A stretch of 7,391 nt of DNA, taken from Candidatus Zhuqueibacterota bacterium 4484_87 (lineage in GTDB: Bacteria; Zhuqueibacterota; Zhuqueibacteria; Thermofontimicrobiales; Thermofontimicrobiaceae). Numbering within the stretch: the stretch's first letter is position 1; each line of letters opens with the position of its first letter. The notes under the pieces are model-generated. The model was not told the DNA's origin, searched no databases, and worked only from the letters and a program-made list of their open reading frames with translations. Positions 1-7,050 of this stretch are shown here, piece by piece. The stretch lies in contig NATN01000135.1 in the NCBI GenBank assembly GCA_002085355.1, positions 1 to 7,391 on the forward strand, read 5' to 3'. The position numbers and the translations under genes are program-made.

Positions 1-188
1 TCTTTGGTATCATAAAGCAAATCGCAAATTTTGCGCAGTGTACTGAAAGTGGGGAATTTGCCTTTCTCTTCATCGTAATTCGACATGAAAAGATTCATCG
101 CCTCAAAATAACCCCAGAAAATCTGGCGAATTTTCCAGTCTTTCACTTTTTTGACATAGGAACTAACTGTTTCCTCATGAGCACTCAT
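1..188 (-). CDS. Unrecognised protein, N-terminal 62 residues (runs off the left edge)
   Basis: A frame opens at an ATG (186-188) and stays open to the window edge, giving 62 complete codons. It begins MSAHEETVSSYVKKVKDWKI and continues with an aromatic-rich helical-looking stretch (RQIFWGYFEAMNLFMSNYDE) and then KGKFPTFSTLRKICDLLYDT. There is no signal peptide or membrane segment in this part, so it is probably cytoplasmic, though only the N-terminus is visible. I do not recognise the family. The start is well supported by a Shine-Dalgarno-like CAGGA seven nt upstream. The stop codon of the PorE-like gene lies only 15 nt upstream, on the same strand, which suggests co-transcription and translation in one operon. 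The lysine, aspartate and tryptophan content looks like a normal folded protein and not like out-of-frame noise. No function is assigned. Confidence 0.75.
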   Translation of the reverse strand, partial: MSAHEETVSSYVKKVKDWKIRQIFWGYFEAMNLFMSNYDEEKGKFPTFSTLRKICDLLYDTK

Positions 189-195
189 CTTTTTT

Positions 196-200
196 TCCTG
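196..200 (-). promoter_or_regulatory. Ribosome binding site of the leftmost partial gene
   Basis: On the minus strand the sequence reads CAGGA, then seven nt (mostly A), then ATG at 188. The motif lies within the 15-nt gap after the PorE-like stop codon (TAA, 204-206). It decides the start of the otherwise unrecognised downstream gene and supports it being real. Confidence 0.6.
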
Positions 201-203
201 TAA

Positions 204-2015
204 TTACTCAATTTTTCTATGCTGCAATTTAATAACTCTGAACTCCACACGACGATTTTGCTTTCTCGCTGCTTCGGTGAAGCCATGAATTAACGGTTTC
301 TCAAAGCCATACCCTTTTGACACCAATCGATCTTTTGAAATGCCATGTTTAATGAGATATTTGACGACAGAAGCTGCTCTCTCTGACGAAAGTTTCCGAT
401 TATATTCTTGAGATCCCAAATCGCAGGTGTGACCACCAATTTCAATTTTTTCCCATTCCGGATGCGCTTCCAGCAATCGTAAAAACCGATCAAGCTCACT
501 CCTGGACTCGGGTCGTAACGTCGATTTATTAATATCAAAAAAAACATTCAACAACGCCGACGATAAAGCGATGTCATCTCTGTTGGGTCTGTGAAGATGC
601 AGGTCACATTCCACATTGGCGACATGATCTTCCCGTAAATCCACATCTTTGGAAGCAAAAATAAAACTGTCTTTTGATGCGGTATAGCTGTACCATCTGC
701 CTGACGGCAAAAGGATGGTATAATCGCCGTTTTTTCGTGAATGCGTAACGCCCAATATTTTGAATGATTCCAGGTCTTCCCAGGTAATTTGCACTTTTTC
801 AATGGGCGCGCCGTGGCGATCAGTCACTTTTCCTGAAACAACTGTCACCGGATCAGTCAATTTTTCCGCCAGATGCATGACATAAATATCACTCCTGCCA
901 AATCCCCCGTCGCGGACACTGGAAAAATAGACTTTATCCCCTGATAAAGGCACACTGAATCCCCAATCCTTATGAATTGTGTTGATCTCTTTGCCTAAAT
1001 TTTTTGGTTCAGTCCAGTTAGTCCAGCCGTCGCCAATTCTATAGGAAACAAATAAATCCAAATCTCCCAGTCCGGGATGGCCTGACGAGCAAAAAAACAA
1101 TGTTCTGCCATCAGGATGAAAAAGCGGACCGCGTTCACAGGCGACCGTATTGATTGTCTCGCCCAAATTTATCGGTTCAGACCAGCCGCTATCGGTTTTG
1201 AAGGCGACAAAAATGTCGGAATTATAAAACGGGTGCCGATATTCCGTCTTTGGCTTAAACTCGCCGACAACACCGGGTCTGTCAGAAACGAAAAACATTG
1301 TTCTACCGTCACTGGACATGCAGGCATCCGATTCAAAAAAGGGGGTATTGATCGGAGGTCCGAGATTTTTCGCCTTTCCCCATCCGTCACTGCCGAGTTC
1401 GGCATAGTAAATATCGCCGTTTCCGTAGGAATCGGAATAGTTGCCGTAAATGAATGCAATCGTACTATCGGCAGAAAGATTGACTGCTGCTTCGTGCTGC
1501 GCCGAGTTAAGTGGCTTGCCGATATTGAAAGCTTTTTGCCAGACACCGTTGATTTTTATTGTACACCAGATATCTTCTCCGCCGTAACCTCCAGGTCTGT
1601 CACGCGCTGTGAAAAACAGCGAATTATCATCAACCGCGATGACAGGAAAATATTCTCCGTATTCAGAATTGACAGCTTCACCCAGATTGAAAATAGTGAC
1701 TTCCCTGGCAGGCCGCAACAGAATTTCTATCTTTTTTTCAATAAATTTCTTTTTGTCCGGGATTAGATCCGCTAACTTTCCGAGAAAGACTACTGCTGAA
1801 TCCCATTTTTGCTCCTCAATGTAGCGGTCTATCTTTTTTTGTAAGGCTTTTTCTGCCGTCCTCGTTTGTTTGTTAATATTCTGTTTAGAAACCTGCATCG
1901 GAGCAGCGTGGTTAGCGGCTCTTTTTTCTCGAAGGCATGTTCTCGGTAAATGGAGTATTGCAAAGGCGATGAGAAATGTAAATATTGCAACGCTCCGCTG
2001 TGGCAAAGGTCTCAT
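204..2015 (-). CDS. porE: PorE-like T9SS-associated protein: TPR-like, five-bladed PD40 propeller, CRD, OmpA_C
   Basis: A 603-residue protein. In order: a hydrophobic N-terminal segment (about 8-24); a TPR-like helical hairpin (about 50-100); five PD40/WD40-like blades (about 109-390), several with the pattern S.DG..FF.S.R.G..G..DI; a carboxypeptidase-regulatory-like beta-sandwich beginning near SGKVTD (about 392-470); and an OmpA_C domain (about 488-598) with FDINKSTLRPES and NRKLSSERA. This order and blade number match PorE of Porphyromonas gingivalis, an outer-membrane-associated component that binds peptidoglycan through its OmpA_C domain. The role here is inferred from that match. The ATG at 2015 is chosen because AGGGG lies just upstream and the hydrophobic segment follows at once; the frame extends upstream only to a TTG at 2084. 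Oddities: no clear lipobox (the only early Cys is preceded by PRT), and Cys531 at the usual peptidoglycan-contacting Asp position, with Arg546 kept. It follows the C25 peptidase by 97 nt. A paralogous PD40/OmpA protein unrelated to secretion is the main alternative. Confidence 0.85.
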   Translation of the reverse strand: MRPLPQRSVAIFTFLIAFAILHLPRTCLREKRAANHAAPMQVSKQNINKQTRTAEKALQKKIDRYIEEQKWDSAVVFLGKLADLIPDKKKFIEKKIEILLRPAREVTIFNLGEAVNSEYGEYFPVIAVDDNSLFFTARDRPGGYGGEDIWCTIKINGVWQKAFNIGKPLNSAQHEAAVNLSADSTIAFIYGNYSDSYGNGDIYYAELGSDGWGKAKNLGPPINTPFFESDACMSSDGRTMFFVSDRPGVVGEFKPKTEYRHPFYNSDIFVAFKTDSGWSEPINLGETINTVACERGPLFHPDGRTLFFCSSGHPGLGDLDLFVSYRIGDGWTNWTEPKNLGKEINTIHKDWGFSVPLSGDKVYFSSVRDGGFGRSDIYVMHLAEKLTDPVTVVSGKVTDRHGAPIEKVQITWEDLESFKILGVTHSRKNGDYTILLPSGRWYSYTASKDSFIFASKDVDLREDHVANVECDLHLHRPNRDDIALSSALLNVFFDINKSTLRPESRSELDRFLRLLEAHPEWEKIEIGGHTCDLGSQEYNRKLSSERAASVVKYLIKHGISKDRLVSKGYGFEKPLIHGFTEAARKQNRRVEFRVIKLQHRKIE

Positions 2016-2018
2016 TTT

Positions 2019-2023
2019 CCCCT
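2019..2023 (-). promoter_or_regulatory. Strong ribosome binding site of the PorE-like gene
   Basis: The minus strand reads AGGGG, then AAA, then ATG at 2013-2015. This is the best Shine-Dalgarno in the window. It fixes the start at 2015 and excludes the in-frame TTG at 2084, which would add 23 polar residues ahead of the hydrophobic segment. Confidence 0.7.
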
Positions 2024-2112
2024 GCTTTATTCTGTCATTCGGCTCATTTGCTATAAATTTAATAGAATAACTCCGCAATTGCAAGCAAAATCATTCGTCA
2101 TCTATTTGGGCG

Positions 2113-5100
2113 CTATCGCAGCAAAATAATTTTTCTGCAAAGACTCACGTTTTTTGCTTTAAACCTCACCAGATAAATTCCGCTGGCAACGTTAATTCCA
2201 CCGGAATTCGTTCCATCCCATGTCACGCTGTAAATACCTGATGCAAACTTTCGCGCAGTAAGCGTTTTGATCTGCTGACCCAGCGTATTGTAAACCTTAA
2301 TTTCAACAAACGATGAAAAAGGCAGTTCAAATTTTATAATCGTGCTTGGATTAAACGGATTCGGATAATTTTGTCTGAGCGCGAAACGGCTGATTTTTCC
2401 CGGCAATCTCTCATCCACGTGAGTCGCTGTCGCATTTACATGAAACCTGACAGGCACGACTTTGCTTGAAAATAGTGGATCAAGTGATTTGATGAGAATG
2501 TTCGTTGTCAGAGAAGTGTCAGACTCATTGGCAAAAAATTGAATCGGAATATCCGTTGTTTCCCCGGGATAAAGGATTTCTGAGGCAGTTTCTGTCTGCA
2601 ACCACGTTCCCTGACCAAGCATAACTCGTTGCGCCAGTAACAAAGGAGTCACGGTATTGATGACCACCGATTCGTGTGGCGGAACTGACGCCGGAGCAAA
2701 AGCTCCTCCTTCCACCTGAAATGTCTGAAAAGCAACAGGCGCAACCTGCTGCAAACGAAGCATTTTCATTTCTCCCTGCCAACTGGCCCCGATGTAATAA
2801 AAATGGTTCTTTTTTAAGCTCAAATCCATTCGTTTCGATTCGACCGACACTTTTCCCGTTTCACTGACATCTGCGGAGCTGTAGTGGATACGCTTAAATT
2901 CCCCACGATTCGATTGAGACTCGTAAACAAAGAAATAAATCCTTCCGCCGCTGCTAACCTCAAAGCTCATCACCACTTTCTGCAGTTTTGTGTTTTCAAT
3001 GAAGAAATAGACATTACCGCAGCCATTGGACACCGCTAATCCGGATTGATTCCCGATAGAACCAATAGAATACTCGCGAAAAATTGGATTAATGACCTGA
3101 AACGGAAACGCACCGTACCCGGTGTTGGAGATGGACACTTTTTCTTCGATGACCTGCAAAAATGTATCCGCAGTAACAATGACAGTATCCGGCGCTATCG
3201 TTATTTCCGGCACATCTGCTCCCACGGAAAGAGAGAACGGCAACTGTTTTATTTTTCCGTTATCATACTCCGCAGTAATCAATAGCTCAAATACATGCCC
3301 CGTGGCGGCGCGATTACTCACAGCAACAGAAAATGCATCAACGAGTTTCTGTTCGTAACTATCCACATTGGCGATAATTTTGCTTTGTTGAATAAATTCA
3401 ATTAATGTATCCGTTGAACTCACTGTCAAACTGACGTCAGTCAGAGGCTGATCGCTCAAATTTTTGATCACTACAGATAAAGTCGCAGTTTCTCCGGGAT
3501 CAATTTCACCGTCCTGATTTTCATCATCTTTTACACCGGCAAAATTAAGTGCGATTTCCGTTGCATTGGATGTTGTAATGGCCACAGGAATTATCAGTGA
3601 ATCTTTATCAGCACCTTCAGCAGCGACAATCAAATTCGTCTGCAAAAGCGTATCGGTCAACGGAGTTTTAATTTGCAAGGGAAAACTGAAATTTTCCTGT
3701 GGCAAAAGCATTTTTTCTGTCACAGGAATTTCAATCCAGGAAGATGTGCCAAAATCCAGTTGCTGAACAAAAGTGAAAATTTTGGCATAACTCTGCCGTA
3801 CTGTATCTTCCGGCGTCATGCTCCCCACATTCACTGTCCCGGTTACAAGGGTTCCAAAGGGATAACTCACCGGAGGGAATTTCTCTGCCCGACAAATTTT
3901 GGTCCCCCGATCTGCCCAGCTCGCGCCAAAATAATAGTAACTGCCACTCTGCAACTGTAAATTAATGAGGCCTGTACCATGAAAGCCCCGCCCCCGACTT
4001 TCCAAATGATCCGATTTGTGCCATTTCAAAAAATAGTTGCCTGTCAAATGTTTGCCTTCATAAATAAAATAGGAAATATCTGTCGCTGAATCGACATCCA
4101 TGAAATAGCTGAATTGTAAAATATTTTCATCTTTACGAGCGTAAAAAACATTTCCGCATCCGCTGTTTGTCGCCAGCCACAATTGTCTCGAAGTGTCTCC
4201 GACCGCGATCTTTTGTCGGGCAACGTCTTTGATAGTAAAATTCCCGGGACTAAAACCGTCATTCTGTACAATAAGTTCTGCGGACAAAGAATCACCCGGT
4301 GGAAGATTTTCTGCAAGCAAAATCGGAGAAACAGAAATTCCCGGACTGCCGGCTTTGACCGTGAAATTAAGTGGATAAATGAGTGTGTCAGATGCTTGAA
4401 TAATCAGCAACTGCATCGCCACTAAATATGCTGCCGGGCATTCGGTTCGGATGGAAAAAATCAGCGAATCCATGCTGACAGTCTCTCCGGCGTCAAGTGC
4501 GGGGATTGTGCAATTTTGCTGTTGGATAGAAATCAGACTATCTTCCGAAGCCAGCGCTAATTTAATATCTTGCGCTGAGATCTGGCTGCTATTTTTAACT
4601 GAAAAAATCCATCGGATTTGCTCGCCGATATTAATTTCGCCATTCCCATTTTCATCTTCCATTTCAACCGAAGTAAGCACAATAGCTCCTGTCTCTGGTT
4701 GACCAATTGTCAGATCGGCAATGTAAGGTCGAAAATTTTCTTTTCTGACAACCAGAGTGATCGGTGCATCTGAACTGATGGGACTGAAAGATAATTCAAC
4801 CTGCCCCGCTTCGTTCGTCTCCCCAGTTGCCAAAAGATGATTCCCCTGAACCAGAGAGATGGATGCCCCGCCGACACTTGAGGTCACTGATAGTTTAGTT
4901 TGATTAAAAAACAGAGAATCCGTATGAACAACTTGCATCGTTTCTGGCATGTGCGTCCAGATTCTCATCGCCGGATCGCCGAAATAATGAAATTCTTCGA
5001 ACTCGACAAGCCGCGCCTTATTGGCGCTGTACTCCGATGCCATAACCAGTTTGCCGTAATTGAGCGCCTCACCGAGTGATGCGGTTTCCACTTCAGCCGG

Positions 5101-6879
5101 ATCATCGGAAAGAAAATCAGGCCAAATGGCATCCAGGATTCCTTTTGCCAGTGCGTCATTGTAACCGCTGTAACTGACGCGTGTGGAGCCAAAAACGCCC
5201 ACAGCACCGCCGCGCAAATTTCGGATCCAAGCCTCGACGAAACTCTCCGCCGTTGTGCTCGTTCCGGTGACATCATCGTCCGTCTCATTGTCGTACCAGC
5301 CGGTGTTACAGTTAATGCTCATCACAACGGGCAATTTATCTCCGTTTTCAAGGCTTCCGACATCGCCGACTTTGTATGCCGGATCGCCCCACCCACTTCG
5401 TGAGCCATGATCCCGGTGTGAAACCAGAAAACAACCACGCTCAATGGCGTTAGAAATATCACGCGCATCACCGTCCCAGGCAAATCCTTTGCTTCGCAAA
5501 AGTTCCTGTGGCAATCGCTCTCCGTTTGCGTAACTTCCATTATTATAAAATTGAGGATCAACGGCAGGTTTAGCGGAATAAATTCGTTGAACCTGATAGC
5601 CTTCACTCAATAAAAAATCGCGCATTTCCTCGCTCGTCAGCACAAAACGCCGGTCTTCGTAGCCGTCGCGTTCATTGTAGTTAGGCGTATCCGTATCATC
5701 GTCGTCCTGAAAATATGAGGCGACAACGATATTTTGATAAAATGACGGTTCGGAAGTCGGATTTTTTTCATATTGAATTAGTCTTTGAACAAAAGAATAT
5801 GCCTCAATTGGCTCATCCACAGGGATCCTTCCGGAAATAATATCAGGAAAATAATCAGATCCATCGACAGTTGTGTAATACAAATCAGTACCAATTGTGC
5901 CGTTATCATCGCTCGAATGTTTGGTGTAATAATTTGTCGGGACGAATTCCGCATCACCCAGAAAAACGACATAAGTCGGCGCCGGATCCCAATGTTCGTA
6001 CGCGTTCTGAATAAAATTTCTCAAATCTTCTGCATCTCCGCCAATTTCATCAGTATCGACAACTTTCGCAGACAAGCCGCACATCCTTTTCCAGGCGGCG
6101 AGTGAGTGAGCTGCTGTCGCAAAACGGGAGTGCGTAACAATCAGATAATCACAGCCAGTAAAAAATTCAACCGAACGACTCTCAGGCGAAGTAAAATTTT
6201 GTTCAATGGTCCAATTGGAGACAGCCTTTTTTAAAAGGCTGGAAAAAACAGGCGATTTTAAATGCGGAGGATAGTGCATCGGATTTGGATTTTCAAAATT
6301 GACCGTTACCCGAAAATCATAATAAATTCTTGCTTTTTTCTCCACAGGATTAAACTGAATTGGAGAAATCCATAAAGTCGTCAGCCGGTAACCGCGCATT
6401 ATTCTCACCGGCTCTGTCCAGGCGAGTCGATCAGGGAAAAAAGCTGATTTTTGATAAATTTCTTTGTCTATCCATTTGCTCAAAGCTCCCTGTTTCTCCT
6501 GCGCTGGCGGAGAAACAGGCGCAATAAAAATATCATCCAGTTCAATATAGTTTCCCCCCTGAATTGTAACGGAAACAGGGGATGCGTTCGGCAGCAAAAT
6601 CATCTTGCCCATCAGTGGTACGTCCGGTTGCCCAACATCATTTTTCCCGGAAAATTTTTCAATTCTCAACAAATCAAAAAGCTGCGAGTCCATGGTCGTT
6701 GTCAGTTTCTGATAAACAGAAATAGTCACATTGAATTCGATACTTGAGACAGATGAATGAATCATTTGAACGCGGGGAGCGCCGCTGATATTTTTGATCA
6801 AAGTTTGTTTCTGCGTAGCAGAGGCAGGCACTAAAAATAATAGCAGGAAGACAATCGTGAACCTGAAAAATTTTGCCAT
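2113..6879 (-). CDS. Secreted C25 (gingipain-family) cysteine peptidase with T9SS type A sorting domain
   Basis: A 1588-residue exported peptidase. Visible in order: signal peptide (1-21, MAKFFRFTIVFLLLFLVPASA, cleavage likely after ASA); C25 propeptide-like region (about 22-240, with GQPDVPLMGKMILLP); C25 catalytic domain (about 243-645) with LGDAEFVPT around Asp309, His491 in DHGS and Cys524 in INCNTG, ending in YFGDPAMRIW; a gingipain-like Ig domain (about 650-725); two ~377-residue repeat modules (730-1106 and 1107-1482); and a T9SS sorting domain (about 1498-1588) with NYPNPFNPST and a basic KIILLR end. The catalytic His-Cys spacing of 33 equals that of RgpB (His211, Cys244), so it should be an active endopeptidase. 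It is expected to cross the outer membrane by T9SS, lose the sorting domain and be surface-anchored or released. PorU, the T9SS sortase, is also C25, but this protein's length and repeats look more like a cargo protease. Start choice: the ATG at 6879 directly opens the signal peptide; in-frame ATGs at 6906 and 6954 only add a polar extension. Confidence 0.93.
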   Translation of the reverse strand: MAKFFRFTIVFLLLFLVPASATQKQTLIKNISGAPRVQMIHSSVSSIEFNVTISVYQKLTTTMDSQLFDLLRIEKFSGKNDVGQPDVPLMGKMILLPNASPVSVTIQGGNYIELDDIFIAPVSPPAQEKQGALSKWIDKEIYQKSAFFPDRLAWTEPVRIMRGYRLTTLWISPIQFNPVEKKARIYYDFRVTVNFENPNPMHYPPHLKSPVFSSLLKKAVSNWTIEQNFTSPESRSVEFFTGCDYLIVTHSRFATAAHSLAAWKRMCGLSAKVVDTDEIGGDAEDLRNFIQNAYEHWDPAPTYVVFLGDAEFVPTNYYTKHSSDDNGTIGTDLYYTTVDGSDYFPDIISGRIPVDEPIEAYSFVQRLIQYEKNPTSEPSFYQNIVVASYFQDDDDTDTPNYNERDGYEDRRFVLTSEEMRDFLLSEGYQVQRIYSAKPAVDPQFYNNGSYANGERLPQELLRSKGFAWDGDARDISNAIERGCFLVSHRDHGSRSGWGDPAYKVGDVGSLENGDKLPVVMSINCNTGWYDNETDDDVTGTSTTAESFVEAWIRNLRGGAVGVFGSTRVSYSGYNDALAKGILDAIWPDFLSDDPAEVETASLGEALNYGKLVMASEYSANKARLVEFEEFHYFGDPAMRIWTHMPETMQVVHTDSLFFNQTKLSVTSSVGGASISLVQGNHLLATGETNEAGQVELSFSPISSDAPITLVVRKENFRPYIADLTIGQPETGAIVLTSVEMEDENGNGEINIGEQIRWIFSVKNSSQISAQDIKLALASEDSLISIQQQNCTIPALDAGETVSMDSLIFSIRTECPAAYLVAMQLLIIQASDTLIYPLNFTVKAGSPGISVSPILLAENLPPGDSLSAELIVQNDGFSPGNFTIKDVARQKIAVGDTSRQLWLATNSGCGNVFYARKDENILQFSYFMDVDSATDISYFIYEGKHLTGNYFLKWHKSDHLESRGRGFHGTGLINLQLQSGSYYYFGASWADRGTKICRAEKFPPVSYPFGTLVTGTVNVGSMTPEDTVRQSYAKIFTFVQQLDFGTSSWIEIPVTEKMLLPQENFSFPLQIKTPLTDTLLQTNLIVAAEGADKDSLIIPVAITTSNATEIALNFAGVKDDENQDGEIDPGETATLSVVIKNLSDQPLTDVSLTVSSTDTLIEFIQQSKIIANVDSYEQKLVDAFSVAVSNRAATGHVFELLITAEYDNGKIKQLPFSLSVGADVPEITIAPDTVIVTADTFLQVIEEKVSISNTGYGAFPFQVINPIFREYSIGSIGNQSGLAVSNGCGNVYFFIENTKLQKVVMSFEVSSGGRIYFFVYESQSNRGEFKRIHYSSADVSETGKVSVESKRMDLSLKKNHFYYIGASWQGEMKMLRLQQVAPVAFQTFQVEGGAFAPASVPPHESVVINTVTPLLLAQRVMLGQGTWLQTETASEILYPGETTDIPIQFFANESDTSLTTNILIKSLDPLFSSKVVPVRFHVNATATHVDERLPGKISRFALRQNYPNPFNPSTIIKFELPFSSFVEIKVYNTLGQQIKTLTARKFASGIYSVTWDGTNSGGINVASGIYLVRFKAKNVSLCRKIILLR
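2434..3561 (-). repeat. Protein-level tandem module, copy B (C-terminal copy, residues 1107-1482 of the C25 peptidase)
   Basis: Second of two diverged tandem copies. Landmarks: an EF-hand-type loop DENQDGEIDPGE (1119-1130), NTGYGAFPF (1252-1260), NGCGNVYFF (Cys1287), FYYIGASW, GTWL (Trp1426) and the closing strand VVPVRFHV. The same landmarks occur 377-379 residues earlier in copy A. The relationship is visible in protein only; the copies have diverged too far to be obvious at the DNA level. Boundaries are approximate. Confidence 0.8.
3562..4692 (-). repeat. Protein-level tandem module, copy A (residues 730-1106 of the C25 peptidase)
   Basis: First of two diverged tandem copies. Landmarks: an EF-hand-type loop DENGNGEINIGE (742-753), QNDGFSPGNFTI (872-883), SGCGNVFY (Cys908), YYYFGASW, SSWIEIP (Trp1048) and the closing strand LIIPVAI. 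Copy A alone carries a cysteine pair, Cys790 and Cys814, that has no counterpart in copy B. Each module looks like a CARDB-type beta-sandwich followed by a second Ig-like domain carrying a large insert. Boundaries are approximate. Confidence 0.8.
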
Positions 6880-6890
6880 CTGAAAAATTT

Positions 6891-6894
6891 TCCT
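6891..6894 (-). promoter_or_regulatory. Probable ribosome binding site of the C25 peptidase gene
   Basis: The minus strand reads GAAAGGA followed by an A/T-rich spacer to the ATG at 6879; AGGA is 11 nt from the start codon, longer than usual. The alternative starts at 6906 and 6954 have no better motif, and the signal peptide begins at 6879, so this start is preferred. Confidence 0.45.
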
Positions 6895-7050
6895 TTCAAT
6901 CTGCATCTCTGGTGAGCTTAAATTCCCAACCGGACATTTTTTTGCAACAGGCATTCACGGATCAACCCGATTTTGAAAATTTTGCTCTGTCACATCAAAC
7001 AGAATCAACAAAATTAAGAATACCCGTCTATGAAAATTTATTCGATTTCT

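Noticed and set aside
1116..1766. A 216-codon open frame on the plus strand
   Set aside because: It lies wholly within the PorE-like gene on the opposite strand, whose five recurring propeller blades are unmistakable. Its own translation has no recognisable domain.
2027..2070. Seven-base inverted repeat (arms 2027-2033 and 2064-2070, 30-nt loop) with a smaller CTAT/ATAG pair inside, as a terminator or operator between the two large genes
   Set aside because: The arms are short and A/T-rich, the loop is long, and no T-run follows. It is well within chance in A/T-rich spacer DNA.
2016..2084. A TTG start at 2084 for the PorE-like gene
   Set aside because: TTG is a rare start, no Shine-Dalgarno precedes it, and the ATG at 2015 has the strongest ribosome binding site in the window.
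2016..2112. Promoter-like hexamers in the 97-nt gap (TTGCTT or TTGCAA with TATTAA or TAAATT about 17-18 nt on)
   Set aside because: Each box matches the consensus at only about four of six positions, several overlapping alternatives fit equally well, and the promoter consensus for this lineage is not known to me.
3490..4656. Cellulosome-type dockerin modules, because of the two calcium loops
   Set aside because: Dockerins carry two closely spaced loops each followed by a helix. Here single loops lie 377 residues apart and are each followed by beta-rich sequence, and the protein ends in a T9SS sorting domain.
6880..6954. A longer N-terminus for the C25 peptidase, from ATG at 6954 or 6906
   Set aside because: The extension is polar, has no good ribosome binding site, and would place up to 25 residues before a signal peptide that begins naturally at 6879. 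The 6906 start (14 extra residues) is the less unlikely of the two.
6880..7050. Promoter or terminator in the 171-nt gap upstream of the C25 gene
   Set aside because: I found only a five-base GAATA/TATTC pair and A/T-rich runs. None is distinctive enough to call.
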